Of a stretch of DNA of 19,806 bases, positions 1-6,396 are shown piece by piece (within the stretch, counting starts at the first letter, position 1; every line of letters begins with the position of its first letter). A model generated the notes under the pieces. It did not search any database and had not been told where the DNA came from. It was given only the letters and a program-made list of their open reading frames with translations. Both the position numbers and the translations under genes were made by a program. Source of the DNA: JAJYIW01 sp036787065 (GTDB taxonomy: Bacteria; Chloroflexota; Anaerolineae; Anaerolineales; Anaerolineaceae). Location: contig DAIQPZ010000037.1 of the NCBI GenBank assembly GCA_036787065.1, forward strand, positions 1 through 19,806, written 5' to 3'.

Positions 1-2
1 CG

Positions 3-272
3 TTGAAGCCGGGTGGGGTGCTGTACTTTACGATGGACCGGGCAGACCCGGGTGAGTTGGAGGAAGCTTTCCGGCTGGCGCAGGCGCAGGGCCTGCCTGT
101 GGTGTTCGGCGAAGGGGTGGACAGGTTAAATGTGGCCTGTGAACAGGTGCAAGCACTCGGTCACGCGCCGGTCCCTGGAGACCTGGCCGATTCGGCGGTA
201 TACCATTTTTATCCATCCCTCGACCAGGCGCGCGAATCAGCTTCCAGAAGAAAGTTTCCGAATTTCAGGTGA
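3..272 (+). CDS. C-terminal fragment of an unidentified protein
   Basis: The reading frame is open from the window edge to a TGA at 270-272, so the gene starts upstream of the window; about 90 residues are visible. It begins LKPGGVLYF, which resembles the LKPGG strand that follows the catalytic region in class I methyltransferases, but the following residues (about 10-75) fit no family I can name with confidence. The last six residues and the stop are encoded inside the left arm of the hairpin repeat at 258-310, so the native C-terminus has probably been replaced or extended by the repeat. No transmembrane segment is visible. The identity remains unknown. Confidence 0.6.
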   Translation: MKPGGVLYFTMDRADPGELEEAFRLAQAQGLPVVFGEGVDRLNVACEQVQALGHAPVPGDLADSAVYHFYPSLDQARESASRRKFPNFR

Positions 273-339
273 TTACGGGTGCTTCGCACCTGTAATCACC
301 TGAAATTCGGGCCTTTCCCAAGCTGGCCTGAGCAGTTAC
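258..339 (+). repeat. Hairpin repeat copy 1 (stem-loop plus CTGAGCAG tail)
   Basis: Positions 258-282 and 286-310 form a near-perfect inverted repeat with a 3-nt loop (TTC, 283-285); the only imperfection is one G-T pair. Exactly 18 nt after the ATTCG end of the right arm lies CTGAGCAGTTAC (328-339). The same layout recurs at 1078-1156 and 9252-9333. The arm carries the stop codon of the upstream reading frame. No T-run follows on the plus strand. Confidence 0.85.
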
Positions 340-348
340 AAAGAATAA

Positions 349-720
349 CTCATTTCTTGGCTGCTTCTGGCAATCTCATTGGGACTGGTCCTTCACGGCG
401 TCTGGCTGCTCCGTCAGGTGGGCCGGCATGATGAGCGCCGTGACGATTCGGTGCTTTTATCTTTTGAAAAGACGACCGCACTGGTCACGGTGGGCGCTTA
501 TCGCTTTATCCGCCACCCATTATACAGTTCGCTGCTATTCCTGGCCTGGGGCGTATTCTTCAAGGTGCCAGGCTGGACCGGTTTGATCTTCGCCCTGGCT
601 GCCACAGGGTTTCTGATGGCGACTGCCCGGGCAGAAGAAATTGAAGATCTGCGTTTCTTTGGACAGGCTTATTCCGATTACATGAGCAGAACGCGCCGCT
701 TCATCCCATTTATTTATTAA
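349..720 (+). pseudogene. 5'-truncated isoprenylcysteine carboxyl methyltransferase (ICMT)-like membrane protein
   Basis: The frame is open from just after a TAA at 346-348 to the stop at 718-720, about 123 residues. It has a hydrophobic segment, then HDERRDDSVLL, then GAYRFIRHPLYSSLL, a second hydrophobic stretch, and EEIEDLRFFGQAYSDYM ahead of RRFIPF. The RHPxY and EExxLxxxFGxxYxxY motifs are the SAM-binding C-terminal signature of the ICMT/PEMT-like methyltransferase family. Family members are usually about 180-220 residues with further N-terminal membrane helices, which are missing here. No ATG and no Shine-Dalgarno precede the frame; the first usual start is a TTG at 379. The frame begins 7 nt after the tail of hairpin repeat copy 1, which suggests the repeat or an associated rearrangement removed the 5' half. 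It may still be translated from TTG 379, but a remnant is more likely. Confidence 0.6.
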
Positions 721-752
721 TCCCTGTCGTAGGCATTTGTCACTATTTTGCC

Positions 753-778
753 ACCTTACAAGGTTGTTAATGTAAGGT
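753..778. promoter_or_regulatory. Operator-like inverted repeat
   Basis: ACCTTACA (753-760) and TGTAAGGT (771-778) are perfect inverted 8-mers with a 10-nt spacer. This is the size of a dimeric regulator site. It sits just upstream of the extended -10 at 790-798, where it would overlap the -35 region. The regulator is unknown. Confidence 0.4.
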
Positions 779-789
779 TCATAATCCCG

Positions 790-798
790 TGCTATATT
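790..798 (+). promoter_or_regulatory. Extended -10 promoter element
   Basis: TGCTATATT fits an extended -10 (TGn followed by TATATT at 793-798). No good -35 lies at normal spacing, which is acceptable for extended -10 promoters. Transcription would start near 805 and run into a region with no protein gene but an intrinsic terminator at 977-1007. Confidence 0.4.
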
Positions 799-804
799 AT
801 AGAT

Positions 805-1007
805 AGTCTAACTAACCTGTAATATAGGTTCAAGGAAGTCCTAATTTCGAAAACCAGTAACAACCAGATGTGATCGAAAGGAGGGATTATCGAGAACGGG
901 TTCCTAGATAATCTTTATCAGTACCGAATGGATGGTATCAATATCGAATGAATTTAATTCTTGTGACCGTATAAGGACCTCCAGGCCTGGAACACCTGGG
1001 GGTTTTT
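805..1007 (+). ncRNA. Candidate ~200-nt non-coding RNA
   Basis: The stretch 721-1174 holds no convincing protein gene. Within it, an extended -10 promoter (790-798) and a terminator (977-1007) bracket about 200 nt. The candidate RNA carries AAAGGAGG near its middle (877-884), with no usable start codon at SD distance. That motif is followed at once by a hairpin with arms GATTATC (885-891) and GATAATC (907-913). A further small hairpin, TACC/GGTA, lies near 922-938. It matches no RNA family I recognise; tmRNA, RNase P and SRP signatures are absent. Its size is like 6S RNA, but I could not build the 6S central-bubble fold. Both ends are predicted, not measured. Confidence 0.35.
977..1007 (+). 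terminator. Intrinsic terminator of the candidate ncRNA
   Basis: ACCTCCAGG (977-985) pairs with CCTGGGGGT (995-1003) as nine pairs including one G-T, around a 9-nt loop, and a T-run follows (1003-1007). An alternative hairpin, GGGGGTT (998-1004) with AACCCCC (1015-1021), shares the right arm. Confidence 0.5.
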
Positions 1008-1077
1008 GATTCATAACCCCCGACACAGGGTTGTCTGGTAAAATGGTTTGTAACAACTCACCCACGAGAAGAGAGTC

Positions 1078-1156
1078 CCCGAATTTGAGGTGGTTGCGGG
1101 TGCTCCGCACCCGCAACCACCTCAAATTCGGGCCTCATTCACATGTGTCTGAGCAG
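1078..1156 (+). repeat. Hairpin repeat copy 2 (stem-loop plus CTGAGCAG tail)
   Basis: Arms 1078-1103 and 1107-1132 are perfectly complementary over 26 bp around the 3-nt loop TCC. The tail CTGAGCAG (1149-1156) again starts 18 nt after the ATTCG of the right arm. It ends 18 nt before the ATG of the 3D-domain gene, so it occupies the place where that gene's promoter and leader should be. Confidence 0.85.
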
Positions 1157-1165
1157 GTCTAATAG
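1138..1165 (+). promoter_or_regulatory. Possible promoter giving a near-leaderless mRNA
   Basis: TTCACA (1138-1143) and TAATAG (1160-1165) are 16 nt apart, within the tail of repeat copy 2. Transcription would start near 1172, about 3 nt before the ATG at 1175. No Shine-Dalgarno precedes that ATG, which agrees with a leaderless message. The elements are weak matches. Confidence 0.25.
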
Positions 1166-1174
1166 TTTTAACTT

Positions 1175-2545
1175 ATGAGCCATAAGAACTTTCCTTTATT
1201 GTTGATCTCGACCGGGTGTATCCTGTCAGGCCTGGTTTTAATCTATCTATCTCTTTACCAACCGGTCACTTTCCTCATTGACGGACAGATCTTCACGCGC
1301 CGGGTCCAGGCGCTTACCGTAGGGGATGCGCTGAGTTCGGTCCAGGTGTCCCTTGCCCTGGGTGACCGGGTGTCGCCCCCCGCGAATACCTGGCTGTGGG
1401 ATAAACCGGCTGTGCGCATCGACCGGGCCATCCAGGTGGCGGTGGCGGAGGGTCCGGAGATCCACAACGTGCTGACCACGGAGAAAATTGCGGCCAACGT
1501 GGTAGAACTGGCCGGGCTGCGGCTGTTCCCGGGCGACCAGGTGCTGCTGGCGGGTTCGACGCTGCCGGCAAACGCTGTCCTTCCTAATCGCAGCAGTCTA
1601 CTGCAGGTGAAACGCGCCATCGCCCTGACGGTTATCGATCGGGGTCAGACCACCACATTTTTTACAAACGCCAGCACACTCGGGCAGGCGTTATGGCAGG
1701 GGGGTTGGCGGTTGGATGCGTTGGATCGCTTATCAGCCAGCCCCGAAACACCCCTTTCGGCGCCCCTGACTGTGACCGTTTCACACCCGGCTGGCATCCA
1801 GGTGACGGCCAATGGAAAGGTGCAAGACCTGCGTACGAATGCTGCCACGGTCGGGCAGGCGCTATCTCAGGCTGGGATTCGCCTCGTAGGGCTGGATTAC
1901 AGCTTGCCTGACCAGGCCGCCCCACTCCCGCTTGACGGGCGCATCCGGGTGGTGCGCGTGCGAGAAAGCGTGACCCTTCAGCAAAAAACCATCCCCTTCG
2001 AGACGACCACACAGGCTGACCCACAAACTGAGCTCGATCAGCGTTCGGTCATTCAACCCGGGCAGGTAGGCCTTTTAGTGACTCGCTTGCGCGTGCGTTA
2101 TGAGGAGGGTAAGGAAGTGTCGCGCCAGACTGACGCCGAATGGAAGGCACGCGACCCCAAAAAGCGCATCCTCGGTTATGGCACCCAAATCGTGCTTCAT
2201 ACCACCACGGTAGACGGAGTCACGATCCAATACTACCGGGCGGTCACAGTTTACGCCACGTCCTATTCTCCGTGTGACTCAGGCACCTGTTACTATAAAA
2301 CTGCCAGCGGAGCCACCGTTGCCAAAGGGGTGATTGGGGTCAGCCCGGCCTGGTATAACTTGCTCCGCGGGCAGCAAGTCTACGTTCCGGGTTATGGCAG
2401 CGGGGTCATCGCTGATTACGGTGGGGTGAGCGGCCATTGGATCGACCTGGGTTACAGCGATTCAGAATTCGTTGGCTGGCATAAAAACGTTACCATTTAT
2501 TTTCTGGCTCCTGCACCGGCTTCTGTACCATGGGCTCTCCCTTAG
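1175..2545 (+). CDS. YabE/RpfB-like cell-wall protein: DUF348 repeats, G5 and 3D domain
   Basis: The 456-residue product has an N-terminal membrane anchor or uncleaved signal (about 7-28). DUF348-like (ubiquitin-fold) units follow at about 31-70, 149-190 and 198-245, possibly with another at 88-127. A G5 domain lies at about 257-342 and a C-terminal 3D domain at about 355-445. The 3D core is visible as ATSYSPCDSG (361-370), VIADYGG (411-417) and HWIDLGY (421-427), with the conserved aspartates D414 and D424. Domains of this type occur in peptidoglycan-remodelling lytic transglycosylase-like proteins such as YabE, YuiC and Rpf; the 3D fold resembles the MltA barrel. It probably acts outside the membrane on the cell wall. 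The last 16 bases overlap rsmA, the same order as yabE and ksgA in Bacillus. No SD is seen at the start. Confidence 0.85.
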   Translation: MSHKNFPLLLISTGCILSGLVLIYLSLYQPVTFLIDGQIFTRRVQALTVGDALSSVQVSLALGDRVSPPANTWLWDKPAVRIDRAIQVAVAEGPEIHNVLTTEKIAANVVELAGLRLFPGDQVLLAGSTLPANAVLPNRSSLLQVKRAIALTVIDRGQTTTFFTNASTLGQALWQGGWRLDALDRLSASPETPLSAPLTVTVSHPAGIQVTANGKVQDLRTNAATVGQALSQAGIRLVGLDYSLPDQAAPLPLDGRIRVVRVRESVTLQQKTIPFETTTQADPQTELDQRSVIQPGQVGLLVTRLRVRYEEGKEVSRQTDAEWKARDPKKRILGYGTQIVLHTTTVDGVTIQYYRAVTVYATSYSPCDSGTCYYKTASGATVAKGVIGVSPAWYNLLRGQQVYVPGYGSGVIADYGGVSGHWIDLGYSDSEFVGWHKNVTIYFLAPAPASVPWALP

Positions 2546-3396
2546 ACTTTCCCCCTTTAGATATACCCGCCTTGCTGCGCGCCTATAAGCTCCGCCCTAA
2601 AAAGGGCCTCGGGCAGAATTTTTTGATCGATCCGGCTGCTCTTAGGCGTGTGATGGAGGCGGCGGATATTACCCCTGATGATACTGTCCTGGAGATTGGA
2701 CCCGGCCTGGGCAGCCTGACCCGCTACCTGTGCCGGGCTGCCCGGAGGGTGGTGGCGGTAGAGTTGGATGCGGCCTTGCTTCCAGTGCTGCAGGAAGTGC
2801 TCGCGCCGTTTAAAAACGTAGATGTCGTTCAGGGAGATATTCTTGATCTGGACCCGGCTGATCTGATGAGGGGCGAGCCTTATAAGGTGGCCGCAAATAT
2901 TCCGTATTACATAACCTCGGCAGTCATCCGCCATCTTTTAGACGTGAAAACCGGGCGGGGTCTCGTGGCTACCCATTCCCGCCCAGAACGGGTCACACTC
3001 ACCGTTCAGAAAGAGGTCGCTCAGCGCATCTGTGCCCAGCCCGGAGATATGAGCCTGTTGTCATTGAGTGTACAGGTATTTGGCTCAGCGCGGGTGGTTG
3101 CGCAGATCCCGGCAGAGGCGTTTTTCCCGGCTCCGGAGGTCGATTCGAGCGTGGTGCGGATCGACCTGTACCCGCAGCCGGTGATCCCAACCGGTTCCCT
3201 GGACCGTTTTTTTAACCTGGCACGGGCCGGTTTCAGCCAGAAGCGAAAAAAGCTGCGGAATTCTTTGAGCGCCGGGTTGCACATCCCGCCCGAAGAGGCT
3301 GCCAGCCGCCTACAATTTGCCGGAATCGATCCTGGCCGGAGGGCAGAGACCCTCAGCCTGGAAGAATGGAAAGCACTGGTTACCAGCCTGGATTAA
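2530..3396 (+). CDS. rsmA: 16S rRNA (adenine1518/1519-N6)-dimethyltransferase RsmA (KsgA)
   Basis: The protein transfers four methyl groups from SAM to the two adjacent adenosines in the 3'-terminal helix 45 of 16S rRNA, a late step of 30S assembly. Its 288 residues match the family length. Visible motifs are KKGLGQNFL (24-32), the SAM loop VLEIGPGLGSLT (53-64), the acidic ribose-binding E79 in VAVELD, and the catalytic NIPYY (123-127). The C-terminal part has FSQKRKKLRNSL, typical of the family. The ATG at 2530 overlaps the upstream 3D-domain gene by 16 bp, so translation is probably coupled; no strong SD is seen. The stop overlaps the stop of the convergent glycosyltransferase gene by 4 bp. 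Confidence 0.96.
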   Translation: MGSPLDFPPLDIPALLRAYKLRPKKGLGQNFLIDPAALRRVMEAADITPDDTVLEIGPGLGSLTRYLCRAARRVVAVELDAALLPVLQEVLAPFKNVDVVQGDILDLDPADLMRGEPYKVAANIPYYITSAVIRHLLDVKTGRGLVATHSRPERVTLTVQKEVAQRICAQPGDMSLLSLSVQVFGSARVVAQIPAEAFFPAPEVDSSVVRIDLYPQPVIPTGSLDRFFNLARAGFSQKRKKLRNSLSAGLHIPPEEAASRLQFAGIDPGRRAETLSLEEWKALVTSLD

Positions 3397-4121
3397 TGGG
3401 CAGCGCGCATGTCGCGGTAAAACCACAAGAGCTGCCAAACCCGAAAAGCGGCTTCAGCCTGGATGCGCAGTGACATTTTAGATTTCCCCCAACGCCGGTC
3501 GGCGAAATAAATCGGTACCTCAGCGTAATGCAAACCCAGTAAATAACCCATATAAGCCGTTTCGACCTGGAAAATATATCCGTTCGAACGGATGCGGTCC
3601 ACCGGCATGCGTAACAATGCTTCGCGCTTGTACAACTTAAATCCACCGGTTACATCATGCATGGGTAGTCGCAGGATCGTGCGGGCGTAAGTGTTGCCAA
3701 AGCGTGACAGTTCTTTACGCCATAAAGGCCAGCGCTCATCCACGCTCCCTCCCGGTACGTAGCGCGATCCGATTGCCACGTCGCTGATGTCCAGCGCCTT
3801 GACCATTTCGGGCAGCTTTTCAACCGGATGTGAGAAATCAGAATCCATCTGCCCGATGACCTGGGCGCCTTTTTCGAGAGCGTTCTTATATCCCAAGACG
3901 TAGGCTGTGCCCAGGCCCAATTTCCCCGGCCGGTGTAACACGTCGATTTTACCCGGCCTGGCGTTGGATAGGTTATCGGCCAACTGTCCTGTGCCGTCTG
4001 GGCTGTTATCATCTACAACGATCAGGTGGAGGTCATCGAAAGGAAGCGAGAATAAAGCGGAGACCAATTTGGGCAGGTTCTCCGCTTCATTATAAGTTGG
4101 AAGGATCAGCGTAATCTGCAC
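3393..4121 (-). CDS. DPM1-like polyprenol-phosphate glycosyltransferase (GT2)
   Basis: This 242-residue GT-A enzyme matches dolichol-phosphate mannosyltransferase. It would transfer a sugar from a nucleotide sugar to a polyprenyl phosphate on the cytoplasmic face of the membrane. Motifs are LPTYNEAENLP (7-17), VVDDNSPDGTG (35-45), QMDSDFSHP (91-99; the D93/D95 metal site), GSRYVPGG (118-125) and DVTGGFKLY (156-164). There is no C-terminal transmembrane domain, so it is the short soluble DPM1 type. The GTG start directly follows the TAA of the response regulator gene with no gap, and an AAAGGA inside the end of that gene serves as its SD. It is the last gene of a four-gene operon. Donor and acceptor cannot be read from the sequence. 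Confidence 0.88.
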   Translation of the reverse strand: MQITLILPTYNEAENLPKLVSALFSLPFDDLHLIVVDDNSPDGTGQLADNLSNARPGKIDVLHRPGKLGLGTAYVLGYKNALEKGAQVIGQMDSDFSHPVEKLPEMVKALDISDVAIGSRYVPGGSVDERWPLWRKELSRFGNTYARTILRLPMHDVTGGFKLYKREALLRMPVDRIRSNGYIFQVETAYMGYLLGLHYAEVPIYFADRRWGKSKMSLRIQAEAAFRVWQLLWFYRDMRAAH

Positions 4122-4982
4122 TTATGTTCCTTTCGTGAGGAGCATTAGTTGAGATTTAAAGGTTTCCAGGGACTGCTGCAGTTCCTGCCAGCCGCGCAGT
4201 TCTTCAATCCGCGTGGACAGATGATTCTGAATGGTTGATTCGGTCTGGCGGTCCTGGTCACGGTTGAAGTAATCCATCGAAACGTCCATGCGCTTGCGAA
4301 TCCGCTCTTTCAACACGTCGACTGAATCGCTGTCAATCACAAGCAAGAAGCTGTTAGGGGCCAGGTGTCCCAAGAAATCGTTGGGACTGCCGTGTTCACG
4401 GATGGTGTCGTGGAGCATCATAGCCACAGCTCGTAACAAATCATCTGAAGCAACGAATCCATAAGACTCGCGAAATTCGTTGAAATGGTCGAGGGTGACC
4501 ACCAGAATGCCCCAGCCGTGTTCCTGCTGACATTCACGCAGGCGTTCATCTACCAGATCGCCCTCCGGCAGGTTGGTCACAGGGTTGGTCAATGAACCGC
4601 GAGTGTTACGGCGCAGCGCATTGCGCACGCGCAGACGCAGTTCCTGAATATCAAACGGTTTGGTGATGTAATCTTCGGCATGCAGCGCCAGTCCGCGCAG
4701 ACGATCGTCACGTTCTCGTTTTTCAGTCAGGAAAATAATGGGAATATCCTGTGTGCGCCGGTTGGCGCGCATCTGCCGGGCCACTTCGTAACCATCAAAA
4801 TCGGGCAAGCGTATGTCCAGAATAATCAGGTCAGGTAGTTCGTTCTGGCTCACCTTTACACCGTCTTCCCCCCAATTGGCAACCAAAACCTCGTACCCTT
4901 GAACGCGGAAGTAGGCATTCAGCATATCCGCGATATCCTGATCATCTTCGACGATCAATAAGGAGTATTTTTTTTTATTCAC
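4122..4982 (-). CDS. Response regulator with a degenerate GGDEF-like output domain
   Basis: Residues about 6-122 form a CheY-like receiver: acidic pair in VEDDQD (11-16), phosphoacceptor D56 in IILDIRLPDFDGYE, and the switch lysine in ITKPF. Residues about 130-245 look like a diguanylate-cyclase fold that has lost its activity motifs: NPVTNLPEGDLVDERL replaces DxLTGLxNR, and LAPNSFLLVI stands where GGDEF should be. It is therefore unlikely to make c-di-GMP and more likely binds a partner or ligand. The C-terminal tail (about 245-286) is predicted helical. The GTG start is followed by nine A residues on the coding strand (4968-4976), and no good SD is seen. It lies between the V4R and glycosyltransferase genes in one operon. 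Confidence 0.85.
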   Translation of the reverse strand: MNKKKYSLLIVEDDQDIADMLNAYFRVQGYEVLVANWGEDGVKVSQNELPDLIILDIRLPDFDGYEVARQMRANRRTQDIPIIFLTEKRERDDRLRGLALHAEDYITKPFDIQELRLRVRNALRRNTRGSLTNPVTNLPEGDLVDERLRECQQEHGWGILVVTLDHFNEFRESYGFVASDDLLRAVAMMLHDTIREHGSPNDFLGHLAPNSFLLVIDSDSVDVLKERIRKRMDVSMDYFNRDQDRQTESTIQNHLSTRIEELRGWQELQQSLETFKSQLMLLTKGT

Positions 4983-5013
4983 GGTCAGGTTTTTTTATCA
5001 AGAACTTTGGAGA

Positions 5014-5649
5014 TCAGGAGATCGGGTCTTTCATCACGACGAAATCGCAAACCTGGTCACCCATCGAGATGCAATGTGCTTCATCCACGCGGAACTCATT
5101 ACCGCCCGAAACCCATTTGAGCCCCTCTTTAAGCACACCCACGGCCATAAAGCAGGTCGGCTTATTGGAGTCGTGCCTGCCGTAGCAGCATGGACATTTG
5201 TGGATGGTATAAATGAAGTCGCGTTCGCGTTCCTCGGTGGTTGAATGTTGGTCGCTGGTCTGGCTGAAGATCTTAGCCATCGCCGGAAGGCCGATGCGCA
5301 GCTTGGCCTGAAGCGGAAGCACTTTAAATGCCAGGTCTCCCACGCCAGCTAACGCGCCGAAATTGCGCAGACCACCAAAGAAACCCGCCCGACCGGCCCG
5401 TAAGGCCAGGCCGCGTCCACCCCGTGGTCCATACATTTCTTCGAGAGCCTGGTTGATGGCAGAAAAATCGGCAAAATCAAATTCGCGGTTCAGGTTATCC
5501 GGAGGGTAATGGTCGATCAAATATTTGAGGTTGGCCAGGTTAAGGATTGCGTTGACCCCATTTTTCCCCATCACATTTTCCAGGGCGTCAATGGTTAAAC
5601 GCGACATTTTATTGGAGTAATACAGGCCTGATTTTTGAATTGGTTCCAT
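5014..5649 (-). CDS. V4R (4-vinyl reductase) domain sensor protein
   Basis: The 211-residue protein has an N-terminal helical region (about 1-130) resembling the part preceding V4R domains in other sensors. A C-terminal V4R domain (about 140-208) carries its cysteine set: CPCC (152-155), C166, C193 and C201, with the typical GxxFRVDExxCxxxGDxxC layout. V4R domains bind small hydrophobic or aromatic ligands and often a metal, and occur in bacteriochlorophyll reduction proteins (BchJ) and in sensors such as DmpR. With a Roadblock protein 13 bp upstream and a response regulator downstream, a signalling role is more likely than catalysis. The ligand is unknown. The ATG start has no clear SD, so coupling to the upstream gene is likely. 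Confidence 0.82.
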   Translation of the reverse strand: MEPIQKSGLYYSNKMSRLTIDALENVMGKNGVNAILNLANLKYLIDHYPPDNLNREFDFADFSAINQALEEMYGPRGGRGLALRAGRAGFFGGLRNFGALAGVGDLAFKVLPLQAKLRIGLPAMAKIFSQTSDQHSTTEERERDFIYTIHKCPCCYGRHDSNKPTCFMAVGVLKEGLKWVSGGNEFRVDEAHCISMGDQVCDFVVMKDPIS

Positions 5650-5662
5650 TGGAGTTAATCGG

Positions 5663-6034
5663 TTAAATGAGCCTGTTAAAATCTTCGGCGGCTCGCCGCA
5701 TTTCCAAAAGGATCAGGCCGAGTTTTGCCTGTTCTCTTGCCAGGGCGGTTAAAACGGCCTCTTCGCCCACGGACATTAGCACGACATAGCCTTTTTGGCC
5801 TTTGATATAGACCTGGGCCAATGAACCCCGGCCCAGCTCGTTCGCAATTCTCTCACCGAGGGAAAGCATAGCAGCCGACATTGCTGAGACGCGGTCCTCT
5901 TCAACCCCCTGTGGGAGTGCAGAAGCGATGGTCAGTCCATCAATACTGACGATAGCAGAAGCCTCAATATCAGGTGAAGAAGCCTGGAGCTCGCGTAGAC
6001 GATCAACCAGTAGTTGTGTGCGTGACTTGGTCAA
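5663..6034 (-). CDS. Roadblock/LC7 domain protein
   Basis: The 123-residue protein is a single Roadblock/LC7 domain. It has an N-terminal amphipathic helix (RTQLLVDRLRELQ), then SAIVSIDGLTIASALP, the helix AMSAAMLSLGERIANEL, and the strands LAQVYIKGQKGYVVLM and AVLTALA. Bacterial family members such as MglB homodimerise and regulate Ras-like GTPases; no GTPase gene is next to it here. The TTG start at 6034-6032 is chosen because AAAGGAG lies 8 nt upstream. It is the first gene of the minus operon Roadblock, V4R, response regulator, glycosyltransferase, about 160 nt downstream of a strong promoter. Confidence 0.88.
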   Translation of the reverse strand: MTKSRTQLLVDRLRELQASSPDIEASAIVSIDGLTIASALPQGVEEDRVSAMSAAMLSLGERIANELGRGSLAQVYIKGQKGYVVLMSVGEEAVLTALAREQAKLGLILLEMRRAAEDFNRLI

Positions 6035-6396
6035 TTCGGCACTCCTTTAAGGGGTAAAGGATACGGGTCAGTTGCGGTTAATCAGTCGTTGGTTCTCTTT
6101 TATTATCATTGATCAGGGCAACTGTAGGGTTAAGGGGACCGGTCAATTTAATCCTGGTGGATAAAATGGCATATTTGACCCATCACCCATTAATCATTTT
6201 ATAATGTAGCACAGCGGTGAATTTGTGTCAAGCAAAAATGACGTCCATCCAAGTTGACTGTGCTTCACATTGCAATTTCGAAAACCATCCAACAGGCGTT
6301 GATCAAAAAGGCATTTGGTAAACCTCATCATATCGCCGCAATATTTATGCCTGATTGATCCGTTTACGGGTAGAATCAATATTGAAGGGAGAGAAC
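6035..6396. other. Divergent intergenic region, Roadblock operon / UbiD gene
   Basis: This 362-bp gap carries the minus promoter at 6203-6231 and, in the opposite direction, a weaker candidate for the UbiD gene: TTGACC (6175-6180) and TATAAT (6200-6205) with a long 19-nt spacer. The two overlap, so they would compete. The last 150 bp before the UbiD gene show no clear -10/-35 pair and no terminator. No open frame with an SD was found. Confidence 0.4.
6203..6231 (-). promoter_or_regulatory. Sigma-70-type promoter of the Roadblock/V4R operon
   Basis: On the minus strand TTGACA (6231-6226) and TACATT (6208-6203) are 17 nt apart, with an A/T-rich discriminator after them. The start site would be near 6196, giving a leader of about 160 nt. 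That leader contains a 7-bp inverted repeat, CAGTTGC (6069-6075) and GCAACTG (6118-6124). Confidence 0.6.

Noticed and set aside
258..339. Interpretation of the hairpin repeats as integron attC sites
   Set aside because: The arms lack the R''/R' core sites (RYYYAAC / GTTRRRY), the stems are perfect without extrahelical bases, and no integrase or cassette layout is present.
904..1125. A 73-codon minus-strand frame
   Set aside because: It starts inside the arm of repeat copy 2, has no SD, matches no family I know, and lies over the predicted terminator and small-RNA region on the other strand.
6355..6396. TTG at 6355 as start of the UbiD-family gene
   Set aside because: It has no SD, and the added residues precede the conserved family start; the ATG at 6397 has GAAGGGAGAG directly upstream.
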